DNA of 28,478 nt from the NCBI RefSeq assembly GCF_937915125.1, contig NZ_CALDMP010000093.1, positions 1 to 28,478 on the forward strand. Reading direction: 5' to 3'. Source of the stretch: an uncultured Ruminococcus sp. GTDB taxonomy: Bacteria; Bacillota; Clostridia; Oscillospirales; Ruminococcaceae. The notes beneath the pieces are model-generated. The model did not search any database, had not been told where the DNA came from, and saw only the letters and a list, made by a program, of their open reading frames with translations. The translations under genes were made by a program, and so were the position numbers. This document shows, in pieces, positions 7,821-14,845 of this stretch (the first letter of the stretch is position 1; the number at the start of each line of letters is the position of its first letter).

Positions 7821-8971
7821 AAAAGATCTGGATTTCCCTGACGATTGCAGGACTTCTGTTGTTGACTCTGGGCTGGTGGTGTGCTGTGCCGGCGCATGCG
7901 GAAGAAGATGACATGACCCATACCTTTGCGGAGGAAAGCGGAAGTGCAGATGTGACAGATTCCCTGGATTGGGACGTGCAGTCGGTGCTGGATCGACTGG
8001 GTCTTTCTGTGTCTGATCCCACCAAAATCGCCGAAGCGTTTACCCTTTCTACGGTGTGGGACGTGCTGGGGGAGTATATTTCGGAATACGTGGAACGTCC
8101 CTTTCAGATGCTCGCCGGGCTGCTGACGGTGATTATCTTTGCTGCGTTGTTACAGGGACTTCACAGTGGTAACATGCGTAATGGGACAGAACAAGTATTC
8201 GAATTTCTCTGCGCTCTGGCAGCGGTGGGGATCCTGGCAGAGCCTTTGTGTCAGAGCTTTACTGCCGTAGAGAATGCACTGAATCAGGGGGCGGAGTTTA
8301 TGCTGGTTTTTGTGCCGGTTTTTGCCGGGATACTGGCGGCAGGTGGTACTGCTGGCAGTGCGGTTTGTTACCAGACGGCAGTCATTGCACTGGCGGATGG
8401 GGTCATGCAGGTGATTACTCGTGTGCTACTACCTTTTTGTACCATGGGCTTTGCCCTTGCCATTGTGGATGCAGTCAGTCCCTCGGTTTCTGTCAGCGGA
8501 CTTCTGACCTTGTCCAAAAAAGTGACCACCTGGGTACTAGGTCTGTTTATGTCCATTTTTCTGGGCGTATTGTCCATGCAGAACTGGATTACCGGCAGTG
8601 TGGATACGGCAGCCACAAAGACAACGAAATATGTCATTTCCAATTTTGTACCAGTGGTGGGAAGTGCCGTTTCCGATGCGTATACTGCCGTGCGGAGCAG
8701 CCTGCAAATTCTGCGAAGTACTACCGGCGTGATCGGCATAGCGGCGATCTGTATTCTGTTCCTGCCGCCTCTGGTACAGCTGCTGCTGTATCGCGGCGTG
8801 GTGGCAATCGGCACGGCGGCGGCGGAATTGTTCGGTACTCAGCGTTTGCTGCGGCTGCTCCGGGGAACGCAGCAGGTTCTTGCCATTGCCTTTGCACTGC
8901 TGGTGTGCTTTGGCGTGATGTTTGTGGTGGCAACAGCGATCGCCATGACCCTTGGCAAAGGGAACGCATGA
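7817..8971 (+). CDS. spoIIIAE: Stage III sporulation protein AE
   Basis: This is the large polytopic membrane subunit of the SpoIIIA channel, made in the mother cell and thought to form part of the export apparatus. The 384-aa product begins with a clear signal peptide (MKKIW, hydrophobic core, then a PAHA cleavage-like site near residue 28). An acidic region and then about six or seven hydrophobic segments span residues 90-384. GGAGG at 7805-7809 supports ATG 7817, which overlaps the spoIIIAD stop. A seven-codon frame (8968-8991) overlaps its stop and ends just before the spoIIIAF ribosome binding site. Confidence 0.93.
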   Translation: MKKIWISLTIAGLLLLTLGWWCAVPAHAEEDDMTHTFAEESGSADVTDSLDWDVQSVLDRLGLSVSDPTKIAEAFTLSTVWDVLGEYISEYVERPFQMLAGLLTVIIFAALLQGLHSGNMRNGTEQVFEFLCALAAVGILAEPLCQSFTAVENALNQGAEFMLVFVPVFAGILAAGGTAGSAVCYQTAVIALADGVMQVITRVLLPFCTMGFALAIVDAVSPSVSVSGLLTLSKKVTTWVLGLFMSIFLGVLSMQNWITGSVDTAATKTTKYVISNFVPVVGSAVSDAYTAVRSSLQILRSTTGVIGIAAICILFLPPLVQLLLYRGVVAIGTAAAELFGTQRLLRLLRGTQQVLAIAFALLVCFGVMFVVATAIAMTLGKGNA

Positions 8972-9003
8972 ATATCTTGAGTTTGGGATGAGGTGGAGTT
9001 GTC

Positions 9004-9462
9004 ATGGAAACAATGCGTGCCATTGTACTGGTCACCTGCGTGATCAGCTTGCTCAGCGGTGTGCTGGATGCCCTTCGCCCCAATGCCAAGTTTGACCGAC
9101 AGATGCGGCTGCTGCTGTCGGCGGTGTTTCTGTTGGCGATTTTGACGCCACTGGTGAAAGGGGTAGGGGAAATGCAGGTGAACTGGGACAGCGATGTGAC
9201 AATATCCCAGGATCTGACTGCCGCCATGGCAGTACAGACAGAAGCCTATGCTGTGGAAAATCTGGAAAACACATTGCAGGAACTGCTGCAAAAGGGCGGT
9301 GTTACAGATGCGGAAGTAGAGGTGGAAATGCATATTACAGAGGACAACAGCATAGAGATAGAGCATGTAACGGTTTTCTGCGAGGACACGGAGACGGCAG
9401 AATCGCTGCTGGCAGAGTGCCTGGGAGAAGAGGTGAAAATTGATGTGGAAAAAGCTTCTTGA
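9004..9462 (+). CDS. spoIIIAF: Stage III sporulation protein AF
   Basis: This is a mother-cell membrane protein of the SpoIIIA complex. The 152-aa product has two N-terminal membrane helices (about 5-22 and 35-52) joined by the short LRPNAKFDRQMR loop. An acidic soluble domain follows, exposed to the intermembrane space, and in related proteins it has a ring-building fold. GGTGGAG at 8993-8999 precedes ATG 9004. It overlaps spoIIIAG by 20 bases. Confidence 0.92.
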   Translation: METMRAIVLVTCVISLLSGVLDALRPNAKFDRQMRLLLSAVFLLAILTPLVKGVGEMQVNWDSDVTISQDLTAAMAVQTEAYAVENLENTLQELLQKGGVTDAEVEVEMHITEDNSIEIEHVTVFCEDTETAESLLAECLGEEVKIDVEKAS

Positions 9463-9991
9463 GCAGCTGAAAGGCAGTTTCAAAGGTGAAAAAGGCGTGC
9501 GGCTTGTGGTGATCCTGGGTGTTGCCGGTCTGGCACTGATCCTGCTTTCCGGATTCCTGCCGGAAAAGGAGAAACAGGTAGCGGAATCTACGGCGGCTGA
9601 ATCGTCAGCATCCGATGTGTCTGCGGAGTTGCAGGCGTATTGCCATGCGCTGGAGGAACGCTTGGTGACCATTCTGGAGCAGGTAGACGGCGTGGGACAT
9701 TGTCAGGTAATGCTGACTGCCACCGGTACTGCGGAAACGGTCTACGCTCAGGACGAAGAGGAAGATCAGGCGGATTCCCGGACACAGTCCCAGCGGAAAT
9801 GTGTGATCGTCTCCGACAGCGAGGGTGAACGCCCTTTGGTGCAGCAGATCGTTTCGCCGGAGATCGGCGGCGTCATTGTGGTGTGCAGCGGCGCATCCAG
9901 CAGTGTGGTGCAGGAGCGTGTGACGAATGCCGTACAGGCTGTGCTGGACATTCCAGCGAGCCGGATCTGTGTTGTCCCGACCCAGAAATGA
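9443..9991 (+). CDS. spoIIIAG: Stage III sporulation protein AG
   Basis: This protein forms a large multimeric ring in the space between mother cell and forespore membranes. The 182-aa product has a short basic cytosolic end, one membrane helix (about 21-38), a Glu/Ala/Ser-rich linker, and a ring-building (YscJ/FliF-like) domain with the typical VDGVGHCQVML strand. A charged insertion of about 25 residues (QDEEEDQAD region) interrupts this domain; in characterised AG proteins the equivalent insertion forms a beta-triangle. ATG 9443 follows GAGGTG at 9429-9434; a TTG directly before it could also serve. Confidence 0.93.
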   Translation: MWKKLLEQLKGSFKGEKGVRLVVILGVAGLALILLSGFLPEKEKQVAESTAAESSASDVSAELQAYCHALEERLVTILEQVDGVGHCQVMLTATGTAETVYAQDEEEDQADSRTQSQRKCVIVSDSEGERPLVQQIVSPEIGGVIVVCSGASSSVVQERVTNAVQAVLDIPASRICVVPTQK

Positions 9992-10017
9992 AAAATCGTA
10001 TTGGAGGAAAAGTTATC

Positions 10018-10680
10018 ATGAAAAAACCATCTTTGATCATTGGAAAAAAACAGATCATTCTGTCCTGCCTGACGTTGATGCTTGCAATCGCCGTGTATGT
10101 CAACTATGCCATGTCTGACGGAAAGCTGAAAACTGCAGAGGTACAATCCAATGACGGCATTACCTACGGCGATACAGCGTTTGTCAATGCCCAGGCAGAT
10201 GATGTTTCGGAAAAAGATGATGCAGAAGCCGCAGAGGACAGTACAGATGCATCGTCCGCAACTGCTGATGCATCTTCTACTGCGGCAAATGCAGAGAATG
10301 TGGCATCAGATCTGGAGGCGGCAGGCAGTGCGGAAAATTATTTTGCCCAGGCACGTCTGGAACGGACTGCCAGCCGGGATGAAAGCGTGGCAACGCTCCA
10401 GTCCATTCTGGGCGGCGGTGACCGGACGGAGGATGAGCTTGTGACAGACGCCATTGCTGCGGTGGAAACTTCTAAGCTCATTGAAAGCGAAAGTACCATT
10501 GAATCTCTTATCAAAGCCCAGGGTTATCCCGACTGCATCGTCTATCTGGACGGGGAAAGTGCCAAGGTTGTGGTGCAGACAGAGGGGCTGGATGCAGCCC
10601 AGGCAGCAGCCATCAAAGACATCATTTTGGGGGAGGTATCAATTTCCGCAGAAAATATTCGAATTTTTGAGGTAAAATAG
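10018..10680 (+). CDS. spoIIIAH: Stage III sporulation protein AH
   Basis: This is the mother-cell protein that interacts across the septal space with forespore SpoIIQ (or its clostridial counterpart) to form the feeding-tube channel. The 220-aa product has a basic N terminus, one membrane helix (about 16-35), and a long Ala/Asp/Ser-rich, low-complexity linker (about 62-105). The C-terminal YscJ/FliF-like domain contains LIKAQGYPDCIVYL and VVQTEGLDAAQAAAIKDII. ATG 10018 is preferred to ATG 9988 because TTGGAGG at 10001-10007 lies just upstream and the signal-anchor then has the usual length. It is the last gene of the operon; its stop abuts the next promoter. Confidence 0.95.
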   Translation: MKKPSLIIGKKQIILSCLTLMLAIAVYVNYAMSDGKLKTAEVQSNDGITYGDTAFVNAQADDVSEKDDAEAAEDSTDASSATADASSTAANAENVASDLEAAGSAENYFAQARLERTASRDESVATLQSILGGGDRTEDELVTDAIAAVETSKLIESESTIESLIKAQGYPDCIVYLDGESAKVVVQTEGLDAAQAAAIKDIILGEVSISAENIRIFEVK

Positions 10681-10709
10681 TTGTCTCAATCGAATTTTTT
10701 TGGTATAAT
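10681..10709 (+). promoter_or_regulatory. Vegetative sigma-A promoter of the nusB leader
   Basis: TTGTCT at 10681-10686, a 17-base spacer and TATAAT at 10704-10709 form a near-consensus promoter. A TG at 10701-10702 adds an extended -10. The -35 begins directly after the spoIIIAH stop, so the housekeeping genes downstream can be expressed without the sporulation promoter. Confidence 0.88.
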
Positions 10710-10715
10710 AGAAGA

Positions 10716-10860
10716 AAGAACTTGTTCGGACGGCGGAAATTCCGGCGGCATACCACAGGCGATTTCTTTGGATTGTGCAGAAATACATAGCGATACCAAA
10801 AGAAAGAAAATCGAAATGTGGAAAGCTGCTGCATCTGTCGTTACAGCAGCTTTCTTTTTT
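10716..10860 (+). ncRNA. Structured leader or small RNA upstream of nusB
   Basis: The promoter at 10681-10709 should start a transcript near 10716, and an intrinsic terminator ends at 10860, giving about 145 nt. Inside, the arm at 10760-10771 pairs with 10796-10813 with bulges (CTTTGG with CCAAA(A)G core). AAAAGAAAG at 10798-10806 is also a perfect complement of CTTTCTTTT at 10850-10858, part of the terminator, so two exclusive folds can be drawn. I do not recognise a known riboswitch, T-box or 6S RNA. It may be an attenuator for nusB or a separate small RNA. Confidence 0.55.
10821..10860 (+). terminator. Intrinsic terminator inside the nusB leader
   Basis: GAAAGCTGCTG at 10821-10831 and CAGCAGCTTTC at 10844-10854 form a perfect 11-bp stem with a 12-base loop, followed by six T. 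It lies downstream of the 10681 promoter and 73 bases before nusB. It can therefore end both spoIIIA read-through and the promoter's own transcript. Confidence 0.92.
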
Positions 10861-10933
10861 GCTGTATTTCGAATTTGATCGGATCGCCCTTTTTATTGGA
10901 AAGATCTGTAAAAATCAGGATGTGGAGGTTGTT

Positions 10934-11380
10934 ATGACAAAACACGAAACCAGAGAATATGCTTTTTTACTGTTATACGAGGCAATGGTACGGGCTGAGG
11001 AAATTGATTCCATTGAAGCGCTGTACGCATCGACGGAGGAAATGCTGGAGCTGCCGGTGCCGGAGCGTGTGAAGCGTTATGTCAGCGGTGTACTCTCCCA
11101 GGCACAGGAACTGGATCAGATCATTGAAGCCCATAGCAAGCAGCGCAGTCTGAGCCGTGTTCCGGCAATCAACCGGTCGATCCTGCGGCTGGCACTCTAT
11201 GAATTGAAAAATATGCCGGACACCCCGGTGAATGTGGTGATCAGCGAAGCAGTCCAGCTTTCCCAGGCGTATGCCTATGCAGAGGACACAGCTTTTGTCA
11301 ACGGTGTGCTGGGTGCCTATGCAAGGTCTGAAAAGGCTGCAAAGGAGGATACCGGGAATGGCGCAGATTCTGGGAATTGA
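10934..11380 (+). CDS. nusB: Transcription antitermination factor NusB
   Basis: NusB binds boxA RNA with ribosomal protein S10 (NusE) and helps RNA polymerase through rRNA operons. The 148-aa product starts MTKHETREYAFLLLYEA, the usual R..A...LY opening. The C-terminal signature is present: TPVNVVISEAVQLSQAYAYAE followed by FVNGVLGAYA. GGAGG at 10924-10928 lies five bases before ATG 10934. The gene is reached only after the leader terminator, and no second clear promoter lies between 10861 and 10933. The clostridial asp23-like gene often found between spoIIIAH and nusB is absent. It overlaps the next gene by 23 bases. Confidence 0.93.
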   Translation: MTKHETREYAFLLLYEAMVRAEEIDSIEALYASTEEMLELPVPERVKRYVSGVLSQAQELDQIIEAHSKQRSLSRVPAINRSILRLALYELKNMPDTPVNVVISEAVQLSQAYAYAEDTAFVNGVLGAYARSEKAAKEDTGNGADSGN

Positions 11381-12314
11381 CACCAGTAATTATACCACGT
11401 CTGCGGCAGTGTTGGATCTGGAGACAGGTACAGTGCACCAGGAAAAGCAGTTACTTCCGGTAAAAGCCGGTGCGGCAGGACTGCGGCAGAGTGATGCCGT
11501 ATTTCACCACACAAGGCAGCTTCCGGAACTGCTAGAACGGCTTCAATCCCGAATGCAGGAGAAAGAACTGTGCGCCATTGGTGTTTCATCCCGACCACGG
11601 AATCTGGAAGGCTCTTATATGCCTTGTTTTTTGACGGGACTGGGAACGGCACGGAGTATTGCTTCTGTGAATGGACTGCCCCTGCATGTGACATCTCACC
11701 AGATCGGGCATGTACTGGCGGCACTCTATTCCGCCGGAAAGCTGGCATTCTGCAAGCAGTCCTTTCTGGCGTTCCATGTCAGCGGAGGTACAACGGATTC
11801 CCTGTACTGCGAGCCGGACGAAACAGATTTGCTGCGGATCACACCCTGCGGCACATCTCTTGATCTGAAAGCGGGACAGGCAATTGATCGTGTCGGTCTT
11901 ATGCTGGGGATGCAATTTCCCTGCGGTGCGGCACTGGAACAATTGGCGCTGCAAAGCCGGAAGCAGATGCGTGTCCGTCCTGTTATTCGGGGCATGGACT
12001 GCTGTCTGTCCGGACTGGAAAACAAGTGCCGTTCCATGCTGGAACAAGGCGAATTGCCGGAAGATATTGCAAAATTCTGTCTGCTGACTGTGGCAGAGAC
12101 TATCATTGCCATGACAAAGGCGGCACAGGAAAAATACGGCGCATTACCGGTAATCTATGCCGGAGGCGTGATGTCCAACCGGATGATTCGCCCCATGTTG
12201 TCTGCCCAGGCGGAATGTTATTTTGCAGAGCCGGATTGTGCCTGCGACAATGCCGTAGGCGTGGCAGTCTATGGGGCACTGCGGGAAAAGAGAGGCGCAT
12301 TATGGCAATTTTAA
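11358..12314 (+). CDS. TsaD/Kae1-like (peptidase M22 family) paralogue
   Basis: This 318-aa protein belongs to the Kae1/TsaD/YgjD ASKHA family but is shorter and more divergent than the TsaD used for tRNA t6A. Conserved points are the start GIDTSNYTTSAA, the metal-ligand motif HQIGH (His114, His118), VSGGTTD, the AGGVMSN turn and a C-terminal CDNAVGVA whose Asp297 corresponds to the third metal ligand. The metal site therefore looks intact, unlike degenerate TsaB paralogues. Such genes recur between nusB and xseA in Clostridia; their role is not established. AAAGGAGG at 11341-11348 supports ATG 11358. It overlaps xseA by 13 bases. The older O-sialoglycoprotein endopeptidase name should not be trusted. 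Confidence 0.85.
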   Translation: MAQILGIDTSNYTTSAAVLDLETGTVHQEKQLLPVKAGAAGLRQSDAVFHHTRQLPELLERLQSRMQEKELCAIGVSSRPRNLEGSYMPCFLTGLGTARSIASVNGLPLHVTSHQIGHVLAALYSAGKLAFCKQSFLAFHVSGGTTDSLYCEPDETDLLRITPCGTSLDLKAGQAIDRVGLMLGMQFPCGAALEQLALQSRKQMRVRPVIRGMDCCLSGLENKCRSMLEQGELPEDIAKFCLLTVAETIIAMTKAAQEKYGALPVIYAGGVMSNRMIRPMLSAQAECYFAEPDCACDNAVGVAVYGALREKRGALWQF

Positions 12315-13495
12315 GTGTAACGCAGCTGAACCGTTATGTGGGATTCAAACTGAAAGAGGATCATGCCTTACAGGGGATACTGGTGCGCGGAGAGATCTCC
12401 AATTTCACCAACCACTATCGTTCGGGGCATCTTTACTTTACTCTGCGTGATGAAGAAAGCGGTGTAAAGGCTGTCATGTTCCGGGGCAATGCCCAGCGGC
12501 TGCGGTTTGTACCTCAGGACGGTATGCGTGTCATTGCAGCGGCAACGGCGTCTCTCTATGAACGGGACGGCACATTTCAGCTGTATGTGACAGATTTGCA
12601 GCCGGACGGTGCCGGAATGCAGGCACTTGCTCTGGAACAGCTGAAGAAAAAGCTCACGGCAATGGGTGTATTCGATACGGCGGCAAAGCGTCCTCTTCCT
12701 GCCATGCCCCGGAAAATCGGCGTGATTACGTCGGATACGGGAGCGGCATTACAGGATGTGAAAAACGTGGTGGGACGGCGGTATCCCATCGGGCACTTGC
12801 TGGTATATCCGGCGCAGGTGCAGGGAGATGCGGCGGCGGATTCCGTATGCCGTGCCATTGGTGCGGCAGAGCATGACGGCTGTGATGTCCTGATCGTGGG
12901 ACGGGGCGGCGGTTCAGCAGAGGACTTGCAGGCATTCAATACGGAAAAAGTGGTCATGGCCATTTATAACTGTACGGTGCCCATTGTCTCCGCTGTGGGA
13001 CATGAGACAGACTGGACCCTGGCAGATGCGGCAGCTGATCTGCGTGCGCCTACGCCGTCAGCGGCAGCAGAATTGGCAGTGCCGGATGTGGGGCAGATGA
13101 TACAGCAGGTACAGGATCTGACACGGCGGATGGAATCGGCTGTAGCGCAGCAGATGCTGCGGAAACAGCAGGAACTGGGGCGGCTGTGCGATCGTCTGCG
13201 GATGCAGTCGCCGGAGCATCGCCAGGAAATGGCGCAGAAGGAACTGGAAAACTTGTATCTGCGTCTGGTCAAGGGCGGTGCATCTGTTCTGGAACGCTGT
13301 GAGCAGCATTTGCAGCAGCAGGCGGTACGGCTGGATATGCTCAGTCCTTTGAAGATCCTGGGGCGTGGCTATGCGCTGGCGTATCATGGGGATACGCTGG
13401 TACGCAATGCGCAGCAGGTAAGTGCTGGTGATGTGCTGCGGATCCGGCTGGCTGAGGGTGAGATTAAAGCAGAGGTGTGCAATTCCTGTGAATAA
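12302..13495 (+). CDS. xseA: Exodeoxyribonuclease VII large subunit
   Basis: XseA is the catalytic subunit of exonuclease VII, which degrades single-stranded DNA to oligonucleotides with several XseB subunits. The 397-aa product has an N-terminal OB fold (about 1-100: LVRGEISNF and SGHLYFTLRD), the catalytic domain with IGVITSDTGAAL, VGRGGGSAEDL and VGHETDWTLADAAAD-APTPSAAAE, then a Gln-rich coiled coil, and a C-terminal LGRGYAL motif. All family hallmarks are present. It starts within the end of the preceding gene. Its partner xseB, usually adjacent, is displaced by about 1.1 kb here. Confidence 0.96.
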   Translation: MAILSVTQLNRYVGFKLKEDHALQGILVRGEISNFTNHYRSGHLYFTLRDEESGVKAVMFRGNAQRLRFVPQDGMRVIAAATASLYERDGTFQLYVTDLQPDGAGMQALALEQLKKKLTAMGVFDTAAKRPLPAMPRKIGVITSDTGAALQDVKNVVGRRYPIGHLLVYPAQVQGDAAADSVCRAIGAAEHDGCDVLIVGRGGGSAEDLQAFNTEKVVMAIYNCTVPIVSAVGHETDWTLADAAADLRAPTPSAAAELAVPDVGQMIQQVQDLTRRMESAVAQQMLRKQQELGRLCDRLRMQSPEHRQEMAQKELENLYLRLVKGGASVLERCEQHLQQQAVRLDMLSPLKILGRGYALAYHGDTLVRNAQQVSAGDVLRIRLAEGEIKAEVCNSCE

Positions 13496-13520
13496 GAGAT
13501 TTTGGAAAAGGATGGTGTGA

Positions 13521-14294
13521 ATGATGTGGGATGCAATATCTTATCATCGGTTTGGAAAAGAACGAATACAGCCATCTATAGATTTGGCAAATCGGATTGA
13601 GATAAAAGAATGCAAACGGATACTGGATGTCGGATGCGGTTCTGGGATGAGTACGATTTCCATCCGAAACCGGTTTCCGGATGCTGAAATTGTCGGAGTT
13701 GATTTGTCTGAAAATATGCTGGAAAAAGCAAAGGAATGCATGAATGATGTGACCTGGATCCAGCGAGATTGCAGTAAGCCGCTGACAGATCTGGGGACTT
13801 TTGATCTTGTTTTCTCAAACGCATTTTTACAGTGGCTGGACAATCAGGAAGAATTTATTCAAAATACAAGGGCTCTGCTAAATCCAGATAGTGTGCTGGC
13901 AATGCAAATTCCTGACTTTGATGAGATGCCGATTTCTGATATCATCAAGGAAACGGCGCAATCATACGATAGGAAAAATAAGCTCTTTTGTTTTGAACGT
14001 ACCTGTAACAACTTTTCAGCCAGGACTTATTATGATATGTTCACATCCTGTTATTCTGATGTGGAGGTCTGGCAGACGAACTATTATCATCAAATGGACA
14101 GCAGCGATGCAATCGTAGATTTTGTGCAGAGTACGGCATTGATTCCATATTTATCATGTCTGACAGAAGAACAAGCAGCAGAATTTATTGCAATGCTGAA
14201 ATATGAAACAGCAAAACAATATCAACCATGCGGAGATGGAACGGTTTTGTTTCCATTCTATCGGCTTTTCTTTATCGCAAGGAATCATTCATAG
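13521..14294 (+). CDS. Class I SAM methyltransferase, trans-aconitate 2-methyltransferase-like
   Basis: The 257-aa protein has the SAM-binding motif ILDVGCGSG at 34-42, the acidic strand end GVDLSENM, and a Tam-like SNAFLQWLDN segment. The C-terminal block DFVQSTALIPYL through DGTVLFPFYRLFFIA also resembles Tam. Tam methylates trans-aconitate, which relieves aconitase inhibition, but the substrate here is only inferred from similarity. ATG 13521 or the adjacent ATG 13524 follows AAGGATGG. The coding sequence looks richer in A/T than its neighbours, and it sits between xseA and xseB, which are normally adjacent. Acquisition by transfer is therefore plausible. Confidence 0.82.
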   Translation: MMWDAISYHRFGKERIQPSIDLANRIEIKECKRILDVGCGSGMSTISIRNRFPDAEIVGVDLSENMLEKAKECMNDVTWIQRDCSKPLTDLGTFDLVFSNAFLQWLDNQEEFIQNTRALLNPDSVLAMQIPDFDEMPISDIIKETAQSYDRKNKLFCFERTCNNFSARTYYDMFTSCYSDVEVWQTNYYHQMDSSDAIVDFVQSTALIPYLSCLTEEQAAEFIAMLKYETAKQYQPCGDGTVLFPFYRLFFIARNHS

Positions 14295-14381
14295 CCGATG
14301 TAGGAATAATGGTATTTGAAGAATATTTGGAATAGCTGTGGGAAATGACTCGAAGCTGGAAGAGGGGAATCATTATGTTTG

Positions 14382-14398
14382 GGCGACCAATGGTCGTC
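14382..14398. repeat. Small palindrome GGCGACCA-A-TGGTCGTC
   Basis: A 17-base near-perfect inverted repeat with a single central base and one G-T wobble lies in the 335-base gene-free interval between the methyltransferase gene and xseB. It resembles short extragenic palindromes of gut Ruminococcaceae as I remember them; that resemblance was not searched. Bases 14295-14381 hold nothing else that I can identify. Confidence 0.5.
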
Positions 14399-14447
14399 TC
14401 TACAAAGTATCCCGATTGTCACAATATGATTGATTTAAAATAGGGCA

Positions 14448-14604
14448 TCTCTAAAAACCTCGAATCCGTCAGATGTGGTGCAGATTTGCGACAGATTCCC
14501 TTGCGAAAAAAATGTAGGAATACTCGATGTATTTCAAGTTTTTTCGCAAGGGAAGATGGCGTAAAGATGCGCCGCAGATGACGGGTGAGCGGGTTTTTAG
14601 AGGT
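14448..14604. mobile_element. MITE-like long imperfect palindrome upstream of xseB
   Basis: Outer arms CTCTAAAAACC (14449-14459) and its near reverse complement at 14591-14603 enclose an imperfect hairpin. Its central stem is a perfect 16-bp inverted repeat, 14496-14511 with 14539-14554, containing CCCTTGCG and six A, around a 27-base loop. The whole element is about 157 bases with no coding capacity, as expected for a miniature inverted-repeat element. Bases 14565-14579 match the core of the window-edge repeats, and ATCT words recur every 11 bases on the minus strand. It ends just before the xseB ribosome binding site, so its RNA hairpin may affect xseB expression. Confidence 0.72.
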
Positions 14605-14629
14605 GACCAATAGGAAGGAGCGGAGTGCC

Positions 14630-14845
14630 ATGGCGTTTGAAGAACATATGAAACAGCTGCGGGAACTGACCCAGAAACTGGAACAGGGGAGTCTCTCGCT
14701 GGAAGAAGCGGTAAATGTATATACACAGGGTATGCAGCTGGCGGCGGCGTGTCAGGAGGAATTGCAGACGGCAAAGCTGCAGATCTCCAAGCAGACCGTG
14801 CCCATGCAGGAAAAGGAGGATGCGGCAGATGGAATCGAAGCATAA
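14630..14845 (+). CDS. xseB: Exodeoxyribonuclease VII small subunit
   Basis: XseB is the small helical-hairpin subunit that binds the coiled coil of XseA to assemble exonuclease VII. The 71-aa product shows the family pattern: FEEHMKQLRELTQKLEQGSLSLEEAVNVYTQGM, here in two recognisable parts around residues 2-20 and 21-35, then CQEELQTAKLQI. Length is typical. AAGGAG at 14615-14620 supports ATG 14630. It is separated from xseA by the methyltransferase gene and the palindromic element, and it overlaps ispA by 17 bases. Confidence 0.93.
   Translation: MAFEEHMKQLRELTQKLEQGSLSLEEAVNVYTQGMQLAAACQEELQTAKLQISKQTVPMQEKEDAADGIEA

Noticed and set aside
8968..8991. Seven-codon frame MNILSLG between spoIIIAE and spoIIIAF
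   Set aside because: It overlaps the spoIIIAE stop and ends before the spoIIIAF ribosome binding site, so it could couple translation, but it is too short to support as a gene.
10716..10860. T-box, 6S RNA or a known riboswitch in the nusB leader
   Set aside because: No T-box sequence, no long closing helix joining both ends, and no familiar ligand-binding core could be recognised.
14416..14441. TTGTCA and TAAAAT as a promoter for xseB
   Set aside because: The spacer is only 14 bases, too short for a sigma-A promoter.
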